A stretch of 42,456 nt of DNA from JAKANT01 sp035502095. Lineage in GTDB: Bacteria; Pseudomonadota; Gammaproteobacteria; Burkholderiales; Burkholderiaceae_F. A program made the translations under genes and the position numbers. Of the stretch, positions 9,270-17,809 are shown in pieces. The number at the start of each line of letters is the position of its first letter. Within the stretch, counting starts at the first letter, position 1. The stretch is from the NCBI GenBank assembly GCA_035502095.1, contig DATJUX010000046.1:1-42456 (forward strand), written 5' to 3'. A model generated the notes under the pieces. That model saw nothing but the letters and a program-made list of their open reading frames with translations, did no database searches and was not told where the DNA came from.

Positions 9270-10667
9270 ATGACATCGGAGCTGCCACGCATCGGCGGTG
9301 CGAATGACCCGCCGGTGGGCAACGTGCTTGCGGTGCGCGGCCCAGTCGTCGACGTGGGCTGCACGCGCCTGCCGCCGATCCGCAATGCACTGTCGGTCTC
9401 CGTCGACGGGGGCGCCGTGACCCTGGAGGTGCTGCAGCACCTGGACGACTCGCGCGTGCGCACGATCGCCCTGCATCCGACCGAAGGCCTGGCGCGCGGA
9501 CAGCCCGTGCACGATGCCGGTGCACCGGTGCGGGTTCCGATCGGCGAAGGCTGCCTGGGACGCCTGCTCGACGTGCTCGGCAACCCGCTCGACGGCGGCC
9601 CGCCGCTCGCCCGTGCGCGGCTACGCCCGATCCTCGCCGCAGCGCCGCCTCTCACCGATGCGACCGGAGCGAGCGAGATCCTGCCGACCGGGATCAAGGT
9701 GATCGACCTGCTCTGCCCCTTCGTGCGCGGCGGCAAGACCGGACTGTTCGGCGGTGCCGGGGTCGGCAAGACGGTGCTGATGATGGAGTTCATGCACGCG
9801 GTGAGCGCGCTCTACGAGGGCGTCTCCGTGTTCGCCGGCGTCGGCGAACGCATCCGCGAAGGCCACGAACTCTGGCACGAGATGCTCGACGCCGGCGTCA
9901 TGAAGCGCGCAGTCCTGGTGTTCGGGCAGATGGACGAGTCGCCCGGCGTCCGCTACCACGCCGCCTTCACCGCGCTCACCTACGCCGAGTTCCTGCGCGA
10001 CGAAGGGCCGGGCGAGGTGCTGTTCCTGATGGACAACCTGTTCCGCTTCGTGCAGGCCGGCACCGAGATATCCGGGCTGCTCGGCCGCATGCCCGCCAGC
10101 GTCGGTTACCAGCCGACCCTGCTCACCGAGGTCGCGAGCCTGCAGGAGCGCATCCTGTCGACGCGGCGTGGCGCAATCACAGCCGTACAGGCGGTCTACG
10201 TGCCGGCCGACGACATGAGCGATCCGGCCGTGACCGCGATCCTCGGCCACCTGGACGCCACCGTCATCCTGTCGCGTGAGCAGGCGGCGCGCGGCATCTA
10301 TCCGGCGGTGGATCCGTTGACCTCCGACAGCCGCCTGTTCGACCCGCGCGTGGTCGGCGCGCGCCACTACCGCATCGCGCGCAGCGTGCGCGAGCACCTG
10401 GCCCGCTACAAGGAACTGGAAGACATCATCGCGATGCTCGGCATCGAAGAACTGTCCGCCGAGGACCGCCGCATCGTCGGCCGCGCACGCCGCCTGCAGC
10501 GCTACCTTGCCCAGCCGTTTCACGTCGTCGCGGAGCACACCGGCATCGCCGGCGTGTCGGTGCCCCTGGAGTCGGCTCTCGACGACTGCGAGCACTTCCT
10601 CGACGGCGCCTACGACGCGATGAAGGAAGAAGACTGCTACATGCGGGGAGCGATGCCGCCGCCATGA
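9270..10667 (+). CDS. atpD: N-type F1F0 ATPase beta subunit
   Basis: Catalytic beta subunit (465 residues) of the F1 sector. Walker A is GGAGVGKT (residues 161-168), Walker B is in VLFLMDNLFRF, and the catalytic Glu/Arg region GVGERIREGHELWHEM is present. The gene is first in an operon with the order typical of N-ATPases (beta first, then epsilon; atpDCQRBEFAG), unlike the housekeeping atpBEFHAGDC order. N-ATPases are accessory enzymes usually found beside a normal F-ATPase and are thought to hydrolyse ATP to pump ions. The ATG at 9270 is chosen because conserved sequence begins soon after; a start at 9189 would add an unconvincing extension. Confidence 0.95.
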   Translation: MTSELPRIGGANDPPVGNVLAVRGPVVDVGCTRLPPIRNALSVSVDGGAVTLEVLQHLDDSRVRTIALHPTEGLARGQPVHDAGAPVRVPIGEGCLGRLLDVLGNPLDGGPPLARARLRPILAAAPPLTDATGASEILPTGIKVIDLLCPFVRGGKTGLFGGAGVGKTVLMMEFMHAVSALYEGVSVFAGVGERIREGHELWHEMLDAGVMKRAVLVFGQMDESPGVRYHAAFTALTYAEFLRDEGPGEVLFLMDNLFRFVQAGTEISGLLGRMPASVGYQPTLLTEVASLQERILSTRRGAITAVQAVYVPADDMSDPAVTAILGHLDATVILSREQAARGIYPAVDPLTSDSRLFDPRVVGARHYRIARSVREHLARYKELEDIIAMLGIEELSAEDRRIVGRARRLQRYLAQPFHVVAEHTGIAGVSVPLESALDDCEHFLDGAYDAMKEEDCYMRGAMPPP

Positions 10668-11068
10668 GAACGCTCGCGCTCGATCTGCTCGATGGCCGCT
10701 CCGAACGCCGCGTCGACCGCGTCGTCAGCCTCGTCGCTGCCGACGACAGCGGCCAGTTCGGCATCCTTCCCGGACACGAGCCGATGGTGACGGCCCTGGC
10801 GAGCGGACTGATTCGCTGCACCCGCGCGGACGGCGGGCTGCTTCACGTAGCATGCACCGGCGGCGTCCTGTCGTGCCGCGACGACGTGGTGCAGATCGTG
10901 AGCGCGCGCTTCCTCGTCGGCGAACATGCCGAGGTGCTGACCACGCAACTCGATCGGTTGGTCGCCGCCGAACGGGCCGAGCAGGTTGCCGGGCGCCAGT
11001 CGCGCACCCAGGTCGAGCACGCGCTGCTTCGTCGTTTGCGGGAGTGGTCCGAGGCCCGACATGCATGA
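10664..11068 (+). CDS. atpC: N-type ATPase epsilon subunit
   Basis: Epsilon subunit of F1 (134 residues), part of the central stalk with gamma. The N-terminal beta-sandwich is recognisable from the GQFGILPGHEPMVTAL segment that all epsilon subunits share, and the C-terminal about 40 residues are helical and Arg/Glu-rich. It overlaps atpD by four bases (ATGA), and second position after beta is characteristic of N-ATPase operons. No oddity was seen. Confidence 0.92.
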   Translation: MRTLALDLLDGRSERRVDRVVSLVAADDSGQFGILPGHEPMVTALASGLIRCTRADGGLLHVACTGGVLSCRDDVVQIVSARFLVGEHAEVLTTQLDRLVAAERAEQVAGRQSRTQVEHALLRRLREWSEARHA

Positions 11069-11390
11069 GCCGGGCACGCCACGCGACGAGGGCCGCGCGA
11101 AGACGCCGGGACCCGTGAGCGAACGCGACGACGCGATGCGCCGCGCGATCGACCGCCAGGCCGAGCGACGCCGGCGCTTTCGCCCGGCGGGGCCGATCGG
11201 GCTTCTCGTGCTGGGCGGAACGGCGGGGTTGCTGTTCGTCGTGCCGATCCTGCTCGGCGCCTACCTCGGGCGCTGGATCGATGCGCACTCCGCAGGCTAC
11301 TCGGTGCGCTGGACCGTGAGCCTGATCGTGCTGGGCATCGTCGTGGGCGGCTACAACGTCTACCGCTTCTTCAAGGGCATGGGGCAATGA
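11061..11390 (+). CDS. atpQ: N-type ATPase accessory membrane protein AtpQ (AtpI/ATPase_gene1-like)
   Basis: Small membrane protein (about 109 residues) with a basic hydrophilic N-terminus and two hydrophobic helices (about 48-66 and 79-98), ending in GGYNVYRFFKG, which resembles the ATPase_gene1/AtpQ family. In N-ATPase operons AtpQ is placed between epsilon and atpR-atpB and is thought to assist membrane assembly. The ATG at 11061 overlaps the atpC stop by eight bases; later starts such as GTG 11116 are possible. It overlaps atpB by four bases, leaving no room for atpR, which is normally next. Confidence 0.75.
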   Translation: MHEPGTPRDEGRAKTPGPVSERDDAMRRAIDRQAERRRRFRPAGPIGLLVLGGTAGLLFVVPILLGAYLGRWIDAHSAGYSVRWTVSLIVLGIVVGGYNVYRFFKGMGQ

Positions 11391-12115
11391 AGGGCGAGGG
11401 ACTCGGCAGTCCGGTGTGGCTGCACGTGGCCGGACTCGGCCTGAGCGAGCCAGTGCTGCTGTCGTTTGCCTTGACGGCGGCACTCGCCGGGGTGTCGTAC
11501 TGGATCGGCCGTGCGACGGGGCCGCAAGGCGGCCGCGTGCAAGCCGCCGCCGAGCTTGCCGTCGCGCTGATGACCGATGCCGTCGCCGAAGTCGTGCCCG
11601 CTCGCGACGTCGCGCGAGTCCTGCCGTTCGTCGGCACGCTCTGGCTCTTCATTCTCGCCGCCAACCTGCTCGGCCTCGTGCCCGGCCTGTCGGCACCGAC
11701 GCGCGATCTGTCGGTGACCGCGGCGCTTGCGGTGCTGGTGTTCCTCGCGGTGCACGTCTACGGCATTCGCGCCGCCGGCTGGCGCGCCTACCTGCGCCAC
11801 TATCTCACGCCCAATCCGATCATGTTGCCCTTCCACCTGATCAGCGAGCTCACACGCACGCTTGCCCTGTCGGTGCGCCTGTTCGGCAACATGATGAGCC
11901 TCGAGATGGCCGCGCTGCTGGTGCTGCTCGTGGCCGGCTTCCTGGTGCCGGTGCCGCTGCTGATCCTGCACGTGATCGAGGCGCTGGTGCAGGCCTACAT
12001 CTTCGGCATGCTGGCCCTGATCTACATCGGCAGCGCACTCGAAGCGCGCGGCGCGGACGAATCAGAGACAGCCGCAGCGCCACCCCCTTCACCGCCTCCG
12101 GAGCACGCATCATGA
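11387..12115 (+). CDS. atpB: N-type ATPase subunit a
   Basis: Membrane stator subunit a of F0 (242 residues), about six transmembrane helices, forming the ion half-channels. The essential stator Arg is Arg164 in LSVRLFGNMM, matching Arg210 of the E. coli subunit, and the preceding helix carries polar residues (SELTRT). The C-terminus ends in a Pro/Glu-rich tail (about 222-242) that looks disordered. It overlaps atpQ and atpE by four bases each. The ion carried cannot be read from this subunit alone. Confidence 0.92.
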   Translation: MKGEGLGSPVWLHVAGLGLSEPVLLSFALTAALAGVSYWIGRATGPQGGRVQAAAELAVALMTDAVAEVVPARDVARVLPFVGTLWLFILAANLLGLVPGLSAPTRDLSVTAALAVLVFLAVHVYGIRAAGWRAYLRHYLTPNPIMLPFHLISELTRTLALSVRLFGNMMSLEMAALLVLLVAGFLVPVPLLILHVIEALVQAYIFGMLALIYIGSALEARGADESETAAAPPPSPPPEHAS

Positions 12116-12378
12116 GCGACATCCATCTCTTCAGTCTGGTTTCGACGGTCGCCGCCGCACTGGCGATCGCGCTCGGCACCTTCTTTCCCGCGATCGCCAT
12201 GGGCCGCGCGATCGCCAAGGCGCTCGATGCACTGGCGCGCCAGCCCGAGGCGGAGAAGGCGATCAGCCGCACGCTGTTCATCGGCCTGGCGATGATCGAG
12301 TCGCTGGCCATCTACTGTCTGGTGATCGTGCTGATCATCCTGTTCCGCAATCCGCTGCTCGAGTACCTGCTGCACTGA
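12112..12378 (+). CDS. atpE: N-type ATPase subunit c (rotor ring)
   Basis: Rotor-ring subunit c (88 residues), two transmembrane helices joined by the conserved polar loop ARQPE (about 42-46). The ion-binding Glu63 and adjacent Ser64 are in the second helix (MIESLAIY). In the first helix the position matching Gln32 of Na+-type rings, or the second Glu of two-carboxylate rings, is Met30 in FFPAIAMGRA (alignment by eye). That removes a side chain needed for the usual Na+ coordination, so proton specificity is plausible but not shown. It overlaps atpB by four bases and is followed after 11 bases, with GGAGG, by atpF. Confidence 0.92.
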   Translation: MSDIHLFSLVSTVAAALAIALGTFFPAIAMGRAIAKALDALARQPEAEKAISRTLFIGLAMIESLAIYCLVIVLIILFRNPLLEYLLH

Positions 12379-12389
12379 CGGAGGCGGCG

Positions 12390-13133
12390 ATGGGCCTCGA
12401 TGCCACGACGTTCATCCTCGAGATCGTCAACTTCCTGGTCCTGCTCTGGCTGCTTCGCCGCTTCCTGTACCGGCCCGTGCAGGCCGCGATCGCAAAGCGG
12501 CAGCGCCAGGCCGAGGAAGCCGCCCAGGAGCTGGCAACCCGCCGTGCCGCGCTCGAGGCCGGACAACGGGAATTGCAGCAGGCGCGTGCGGCGCTCGAGG
12601 CCGAGCGAGCGTCGATGCAGCAGGCGCTCGCAGTCGAGATCGCGGCCGAACGCGCGCGACGGCTCGATGCGTTGCGCACCGAACTGGATGACGAGCGGAC
12701 CAAGGCACAGGCTCGATCGGCGCTCGAGCAGCAACAGGATGCGCGCCGCCAGGAAGCCGCTGCGGCACAGCGCGCGCAGGCGTTCGTCCGCCGCTACCTC
12801 GAGCGCCTCGCCGGACCGGAACTGGAGCGCGCGATCACCGGCCTGTTTCTGTCCGACCTCGCCGCGCTCGAGCCCGAAGCGAGGGATCGCCTGCGCGCCG
12901 CGCCCGCCGGAGGCGCAGTCGAGATCGCGACCGCCTTCGCACCGCCCGACTCCGAGCGGCGCGATGTCGAGGCGAGCCTGCTCGCGGCGCTCGGCCGCAC
13001 GGTGTCTGCGCGCTGGACGATCGATCCCGCCCTGATCGCCGGCATCTCGGTGCGGCTCGACGGCCAGCTGTTGGAGGCGAGCCTGGCGCGTGCGCTCGCT
13101 GCGTTCGGGCCTGGCTCGAGCGTGCCGACGTGA
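12390..13133 (+). CDS. atpF: N-type ATPase subunit b with delta-like C-terminus
   Basis: Peripheral stalk subunit of 247 residues. One N-terminal transmembrane helix (about 8-28) is followed by a long, charged, Gln/Arg/Glu-rich coiled coil to about residue 130. The C-terminal about 110 residues resemble the C-terminal domain of subunit delta (end portion TIDPALIAGISVRLDGQLLE is delta-like). Normal b subunits are about 156 residues. No separate atpH (delta) exists in the operon, consistent with N-ATPases in which b takes over delta's role. It starts after GGAGG and overlaps atpA by four bases. Confidence 0.88.
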   Translation: MGLDATTFILEIVNFLVLLWLLRRFLYRPVQAAIAKRQRQAEEAAQELATRRAALEAGQRELQQARAALEAERASMQQALAVEIAAERARRLDALRTELDDERTKAQARSALEQQQDARRQEAAAAQRAQAFVRRYLERLAGPELERAITGLFLSDLAALEPEARDRLRAAPAGGAVEIATAFAPPDSERRDVEASLLAALGRTVSARWTIDPALIAGISVRLDGQLLEASLARALAAFGPGSSVPT

Positions 13134-14572
13134 GCGCCGTGGCGCCGACCGGCGCGCAGGATCGGATCGGGCTCGTCATCGAGGAGCGCGGCGAAGTCGT
13201 CGGCGTCGCGGACGGGATCGCGTGGATCGCCGGGCTGCCCTCGGCGCAGGCCGGCGAGTTGCTGCGGCTCGACGACGGCAGCCGCGCCCTCGCCTACCAG
13301 CTCGACGAGCGCCTCATCGGAGCGATCCTGCTCGACGAGTCGCGCAGCATCGCTGCCGGCACGCGCACGCATCGCACGCGGCAGCGCGTGACGATCCCCT
13401 GCGGCGATGCGCTGCTCGGGCGCGTCATCGATCCGCTGGGCCGGCCGCTCGACGGGCTCGCTGCCCCGGACCTCACGACCGCGCGCCCCCTGGAGGCGCC
13501 CTCGCCGCCGATCGTGCAGCGTGCGGCCGTCAGCCGCCCGCTGCATACCGGCAACACGATCATCGACACGCTGCTGCCCATCGGCCGCGGGCAGCGCCAG
13601 CTGATCATCGGCGACGACGGCACGGGCAAGAGTTCGATCGCGCTCGATGCGGTGATCCACCAGCTCGGGCAGAACGTGCGTTGCGTGTACGTGCTGATCG
13701 GGCAGCGTCGCTCCGCGGTCGTCGAAACCACGACGCTGCTCGCCCAGGCCGGCGCGCTCGCGCACACGACGGTCGTGGTCGCCGAGGCAAGCACGCTGCC
13801 CGGTGTCCAGTACCTCGCCCCGTTTGCCGGCTGCGCCGTCGCCGAGCACTGGATGCATGCAGGCAACGACGCGCTGATCGTCTTCGACGACCTCGGGCAG
13901 CACGCACAGGCGTACCGGGAGCTATCTCTCCTGTTGCGCCGGCCGCCCGGCCGCGAAGCGTATCCCGGCGACATCTTCTATCTGCACTCGCGCCTGCTCG
14001 AGCGCGCCACCGCGCTCGCGCCCGCGCAGGGCGGCGGCAGCCTCACCGCCCTGCCGATCGTTCCGACCCAGCAGGGTGAACTCGCCGCCTACATTCCGAC
14101 CAATCTGATCTCGATCACCGACGGTCAGATCTACCTGAGCCGGAACCTGTTTGCCGGCGGCATGCTGCCCGCCATCGACATCGGTCGCTCGGTGTCGCGC
14201 ATCGGCGGCAAGGCGCAGGACAGGGCGATCGCGCGCGAGGCGGGCCGGCTGCGGCTCGACTACCTGCAGTTTCTCGAACTCGAGATGTTCACGCGTTTCG
14301 GCACCCGCCTCGAGCCCGGCATGGCGGCGCGCGTGGCACGCGGCCGCCTGTTGCGCGAATTGTTCCGGCAACCGCGGCTGCTGCCGCGACCGATCGCCTA
14401 CGAGATGGCGTGGCTGGTCGCGCTCAACGAAGGGTGGCTCGACGGCAAGGACGCCGCCGCCCTCGCGCCGCTGCTGGAGCGGCTGGCGCGCAACGTGCAG
14501 CACGCGCCGCCGCTCGAGGCGCCGCGGCAGCGGTGGGTCGACACCGTCAAGGCCTGGGTGGATAGCGCATGA
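13130..14572 (+). CDS. atpA: N-type ATPase alpha subunit
   Basis: Non-catalytic nucleotide-binding alpha subunit of F1 (480 residues). The P-loop is GDDGTGKS (residues 161-168) and the Walker B-like strand is ALIVFDDL. The family signature region near PAIDIGRSVSRIG is intact, including the Arg corresponding to the arginine finger. It starts with GTG overlapping the atpF stop (GTGA) and overlaps atpG by four bases. The N-terminal segment that binds delta in ordinary alpha subunits is short here, in line with the missing delta gene. Confidence 0.94.
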   Translation: MSAVAPTGAQDRIGLVIEERGEVVGVADGIAWIAGLPSAQAGELLRLDDGSRALAYQLDERLIGAILLDESRSIAAGTRTHRTRQRVTIPCGDALLGRVIDPLGRPLDGLAAPDLTTARPLEAPSPPIVQRAAVSRPLHTGNTIIDTLLPIGRGQRQLIIGDDGTGKSSIALDAVIHQLGQNVRCVYVLIGQRRSAVVETTTLLAQAGALAHTTVVVAEASTLPGVQYLAPFAGCAVAEHWMHAGNDALIVFDDLGQHAQAYRELSLLLRRPPGREAYPGDIFYLHSRLLERATALAPAQGGGSLTALPIVPTQQGELAAYIPTNLISITDGQIYLSRNLFAGGMLPAIDIGRSVSRIGGKAQDRAIAREAGRLRLDYLQFLELEMFTRFGTRLEPGMAARVARGRLLRELFRQPRLLPRPIAYEMAWLVALNEGWLDGKDAAALAPLLERLARNVQHAPPLEAPRQRWVDTVKAWVDSA

Positions 14573-15390
14573 GCGGTGTCGCGCTGCGTGAACGCCTGGG
14601 CCTTCTCGACGAGCTGCGCCAGATCGTGACGGCGATGCGCAACCTCGCTTACGCGGAGGTGCAGCGCCTGAGCCGGATCCAGTCGTCCAGTGCAAAAGCG
14701 GAGCAGGCCGTGACGCGCGCCCTGGCCGACACCCTGCACGCCGAGCCTATTGTCGCGCCGCGCCTCACCCGCACGGTATGGCTCGTGATCGGCGCCGAGC
14801 GCGGCTTCTGCGGCGGCTTCAACGATCAACTGGCGGAAGCGCTTCCCGCGTTGATGCACCAATACCCCGCGGCACGCTGGCTGATCGCAGGCGCCCGCTT
14901 GCGGCAGCGCGTGGAACACGACGTGCCCGAGGCGGTCTGGCTCGACGGCTGCACCGGCGTGGAGGACGGGCCGGCGTGCGTCGATGCGTGGCTCTCGCAG
15001 CTGGCAATGCCCGAGCCATCGGAGAGCTGGCGTGTGCCCTCGTTGTGGCTTCTGCATCACGCCGAGCCCGGCCTCGTGCAACGTCGCCTGCTGCCGCTGC
15101 CGGATCTGCCGCCGCCTTCGGCCGGGCCACGGCCGATGCGGTACGTACCTTCCGCACGCCTGTTGCCGAAGCTTCTCGCCGAGATGATCCGCGTCGCGTT
15201 GCTTGATGCGTTGCACCGGTCGCTGCAACAAGAGAACCATTGGCGCCTGGCACAGATGCAACGCGCGCAGGACCATCTGAACGAAGCCGGTACGCGCCTG
15301 CGCCACCGCTACTTCCGCGAGCGCCAGAGCGACATCACGAGCGAGCTCGAGACCTTGATGTCGTCGCTCCAGCCGGCTGGCGGACGGTAG
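14569..15390 (+). CDS. atpG: N-type ATPase gamma subunit
   Basis: Central shaft subunit gamma (273 residues). The N-terminal helix (ERLGLLDELRQIVTAMRNLA) and the C-terminal helix pair form the coiled coil that turns inside alpha3beta3. The signature ERGFCGGFNDQL is close to the usual RGLCGGLN motif. The middle domain is less conserved, as normal for gamma. It is the last gene of the operon; a 181-base gap with no clear hairpin separates it from the solute-binding protein gene. Confidence 0.9.
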   Translation: MSGVALRERLGLLDELRQIVTAMRNLAYAEVQRLSRIQSSSAKAEQAVTRALADTLHAEPIVAPRLTRTVWLVIGAERGFCGGFNDQLAEALPALMHQYPAARWLIAGARLRQRVEHDVPEAVWLDGCTGVEDGPACVDAWLSQLAMPEPSESWRVPSLWLLHHAEPGLVQRRLLPLPDLPPPSAGPRPMRYVPSARLLPKLLAEMIRVALLDALHRSLQQENHWRLAQMQRAQDHLNEAGTRLRHRYFRERQSDITSELETLMSSLQPAGGR

Positions 15391-15571
15391 GCCGCTTCCG
15401 CGATCCTTACTGGAAGCTGACCCGTGTCAGCCGACCGGTCCCGCGCCGTGTTCCTGTGATACTTCGGCCCCGCGGGATTTGCCGCGGGCAGGGGCGGTCT
15501 GAGTCGGGCGTGCGCCGCCGAAATGCGCACGCGCGGCGAACGCTTCGATTTGTCCACCAACAAGGAGACAT

Positions 15572-16834
15572 ATGGGAATCTCAGCGGGCCTCGACAGTCT
15601 CGATCGCCGCGCCGTGCTCAAGGGCGCCGGCGCCGCAATCGCCTTGGGCATCACCCCACCGGCCATCATCAGGGCGCGCGGCGAGCAGCCGCTGCGCATC
15701 GGCATGATCGATCCGCTCACGGGCGTCTACGCGGCGGTGGCACAGAACGAAGTGACCGGCGCCAGGCTCGCGGTCGAGCAGATCAATGCCAAGGGCGGCA
15801 TCCTCGGGCGGCCGATCGAACTGCTGGTGGAAGACTCGGCGAACGACGTCGGCACCGGGGTGCAGAAAGCGCGCAAGTTGATCGAGCGCGACCAGGTGAC
15901 GTTCCTCGTCGGCGACGTGAACTCGGGCATCGCGCAGGCCATCGCCCAGGTGAGCAACGAGAAAAAGGTGCTGCACATCGTCTCGGGCGGCCACACCGAC
16001 ACCATCACCGGCGTCGACTGCAAGTGGAACGTCTACCGCGTCTGCAATACGACCAGCATGGAGGCCAACGCGGTCGCGAGCCTGCTGTTCGAGAAGTACG
16101 GCAAGAAGTGGCACTTCATCACGCCCGACTATGCGTTCGGCCACACGCTGCAAAAGGCCGGGCTGGCCGACCTGCAGAAGCTCGGCGGCACCATGACCGG
16201 CAATGAGCTCGCCCCGCTCGGCACGACGGATTTTTCGGCCTACCTGATCAAGGCGCGCGCCGCCAATCCGGACGTGCTGCTGGTGCTGCCGCAGGGCTTG
16301 GACATGGTCAACTGCCTGAAGCAGGTGGCGCAGTTCGGTATCGAGAAGCAGATCCACGTCGCCGGATTGCAGCAGGAACTCGAGTCGCTCGAAGCCATGC
16401 CGCCCGAAGCACGGGTCGGCATCTGGATGTTCGAGTGGTACTGGAAACAGCCGGGTGTACCCGGCGTGGACAAGTTCGTCGCCGACATCCGCAAGGTGAA
16501 CGGCGGCAAGGTGCCGACCGCGCGCCACTGGTTCGGCTACACGTCGCTGCACACGCTCGCGGGCGTCGCGAACAAGGAGAAGACGCTCGATGCGAAGAAG
16601 CTCGCCGAAGCGCTTGGCGGCTACGAGCTGCCGGCCGACGTCAAGCTGCAGCCCAACAGGTGCTACTACCGCAAGGGCGATCACCAGCTGATGACCTCGG
16701 CGTTCGTCGGCGAGGCCTTGGCCAAGCCCGCGGGCGATCCCGAAGACCTGTTCCGCGTCGACAATGTGGTCGCCGGCGACAAGACCGCGCCGCCGGAGGA
16801 TGCGACCGGTTGCAAGTTGCAGTGGCCGGCCTGA
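15572..16834 (+). CDS. ABC transporter solute-binding protein, branched-chain amino acid type (Tat signal)
   Basis: Periplasmic binding protein of 420 residues (Peripla_BP_6 family) that delivers a small organic solute to the LivHMGF-type transporter encoded just downstream. The N-terminus has twin arginines (Arg12-Arg13, DRRAVLKGAGAAIALG), so export is probably by the Tat route. The mature part begins with the family strand LRIGMIDPLTGVYAAV and has the NDVGTGVQKARKLI segment. The substrate is uncertain; relatives bind amino acids, amides, urea or aromatic acids. The start has AAGGAG upstream. It is separated from livH by an intrinsic terminator, which would let the binding protein be made in excess over the permease. 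Confidence 0.9.
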   Translation: MGISAGLDSLDRRAVLKGAGAAIALGITPPAIIRARGEQPLRIGMIDPLTGVYAAVAQNEVTGARLAVEQINAKGGILGRPIELLVEDSANDVGTGVQKARKLIERDQVTFLVGDVNSGIAQAIAQVSNEKKVLHIVSGGHTDTITGVDCKWNVYRVCNTTSMEANAVASLLFEKYGKKWHFITPDYAFGHTLQKAGLADLQKLGGTMTGNELAPLGTTDFSAYLIKARAANPDVLLVLPQGLDMVNCLKQVAQFGIEKQIHVAGLQQELESLEAMPPEARVGIWMFEWYWKQPGVPGVDKFVADIRKVNGGKVPTARHWFGYTSLHTLAGVANKEKTLDAKKLAEALGGYELPADVKLQPNRCYYRKGDHQLMTSAFVGEALAKPAGDPEDLFRVDNVVAGDKTAPPEDATGCKLQWPA

Positions 16835-16849
16835 TCGGCACCGTCTGAG

Positions 16850-16878
16850 GCCCGAGGCGCTCCCTCGGGCAATTTTTT
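16850..16878 (+). terminator. Rho-independent terminator after the solute-binding protein gene
   Basis: Perfect 8-bp stem GCCCGAGG / CCTCGGGC with a five-base loop (CGCTC), followed by AA and six T residues. It lies 15 bases after the stop at 16834 and 61 bases before livH. Some readthrough is expected if the downstream genes share the promoter. Confidence 0.88.
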
Positions 16879-16939
16879 CCCCGCACACCTTCACGACCGC
16901 CGTGGCGCAAAACGCCACCCGTGGCAATGTGAGCCGACG

Positions 16940-17809
16940 ATGACGCAGCTGCTTCTGTTCAACGTGACGAACGGTCTCATCATCGGCGTGTTCTACGTGT
17001 TGATGGCGCTCGGGCTGTCGCTGATCCTCAACCTGAGCAACGTGATCAACTTCGCCCACGGCGGGTTCCTGGTCATCGGCGGCTACATCGCCTACACGAT
17101 CACGCCGTACGTCGGCTTCTGGGGCGCGCTGGTGATCGCGCCGCCGCTCACCGCGCTGATCGGCCTGGCGCTCGAACGCACGCTGATCCAGCGGCTCTAC
17201 GGGCGCGACCCGCTGTACAGCCTGTTGCTGACGTTTGGCCTGGCCTTCATCTTCGAAGACGGCACGCGATTCATCTGGGGTGCGCAGGGCAAGCCCTTCA
17301 GTGTCCCGGCCGTACTCGCGCAGCCGCTCAGCAACGAGTTCTTCTTCATCACCGGCTACCGGCTGTTCATGGTCGTTACGGTCGCCGTCACGGTGACGCT
17401 GCTGTTCCTGCTGCTGCGCTACACGCGTCTCGGCGTGCGGATCCGTGCCGGCACGCTGGACCTCGAGACGGTGGCGGCGCTCGGCATCAACGTCGGCCGC
17501 TTGCGCGCGCTGAACTTCGCGGTCGGGATCTTTCTCGCCGGCTTGAGCGGCGTGCTCGCGGCCGGGCAACTCGGCCTCGAGCCCACGATGGGCACCGGCC
17601 TGCTCATGCCCAGCTTCATCGCGATCATCGTGGGCGGCGTCGGCAGCCTGACCGGCACGCTGCTCGGCGGACTGCTGATCGGCGTCGCCTCGGGGATCAC
17701 GGCGGTATTCCTGCCGGCGGCCAGCGAAGCCATCATGTACGTGCTGATGGCAGTCGTGCTCCTGATCCGCCCGCGCGGCCTGCTGGGCGAAGAAGGCATG
17801 ATGTCATGA
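16940..17809 (+). CDS. livH: Branched-chain amino acid-type ABC permease LivH
   Basis: Inner-membrane permease of 289 residues with about eight hydrophobic helices. The signature NLSNVINFAHGGFLVIGGYI is typical of LivH, and the cytoplasmic loop has the ALGINVGRLRALNFAVG segment that contacts the ATPases. It pairs with LivM. The ATG at 16940 follows GAGCCGACG (weak Shine-Dalgarno). It overlaps livM by four bases. The transported solute is not determinable from the permease. Confidence 0.92.
   Translation: MTQLLLFNVTNGLIIGVFYVLMALGLSLILNLSNVINFAHGGFLVIGGYIAYTITPYVGFWGALVIAPPLTALIGLALERTLIQRLYGRDPLYSLLLTFGLAFIFEDGTRFIWGAQGKPFSVPAVLAQPLSNEFFFITGYRLFMVVTVAVTVTLLFLLLRYTRLGVRIRAGTLDLETVAALGINVGRLRALNFAVGIFLAGLSGVLAAGQLGLEPTMGTGLLMPSFIAIIVGGVGSLTGTLLGGLLIGVASGITAVFLPAASEAIMYVLMAVVLLIRPRGLLGEEGMMS

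Noticed and set aside
15581..17569. 662-codon open frame antisense to the solute-binding protein and livH
   Set aside because: It spans two genuine genes and their terminator; no protein features.
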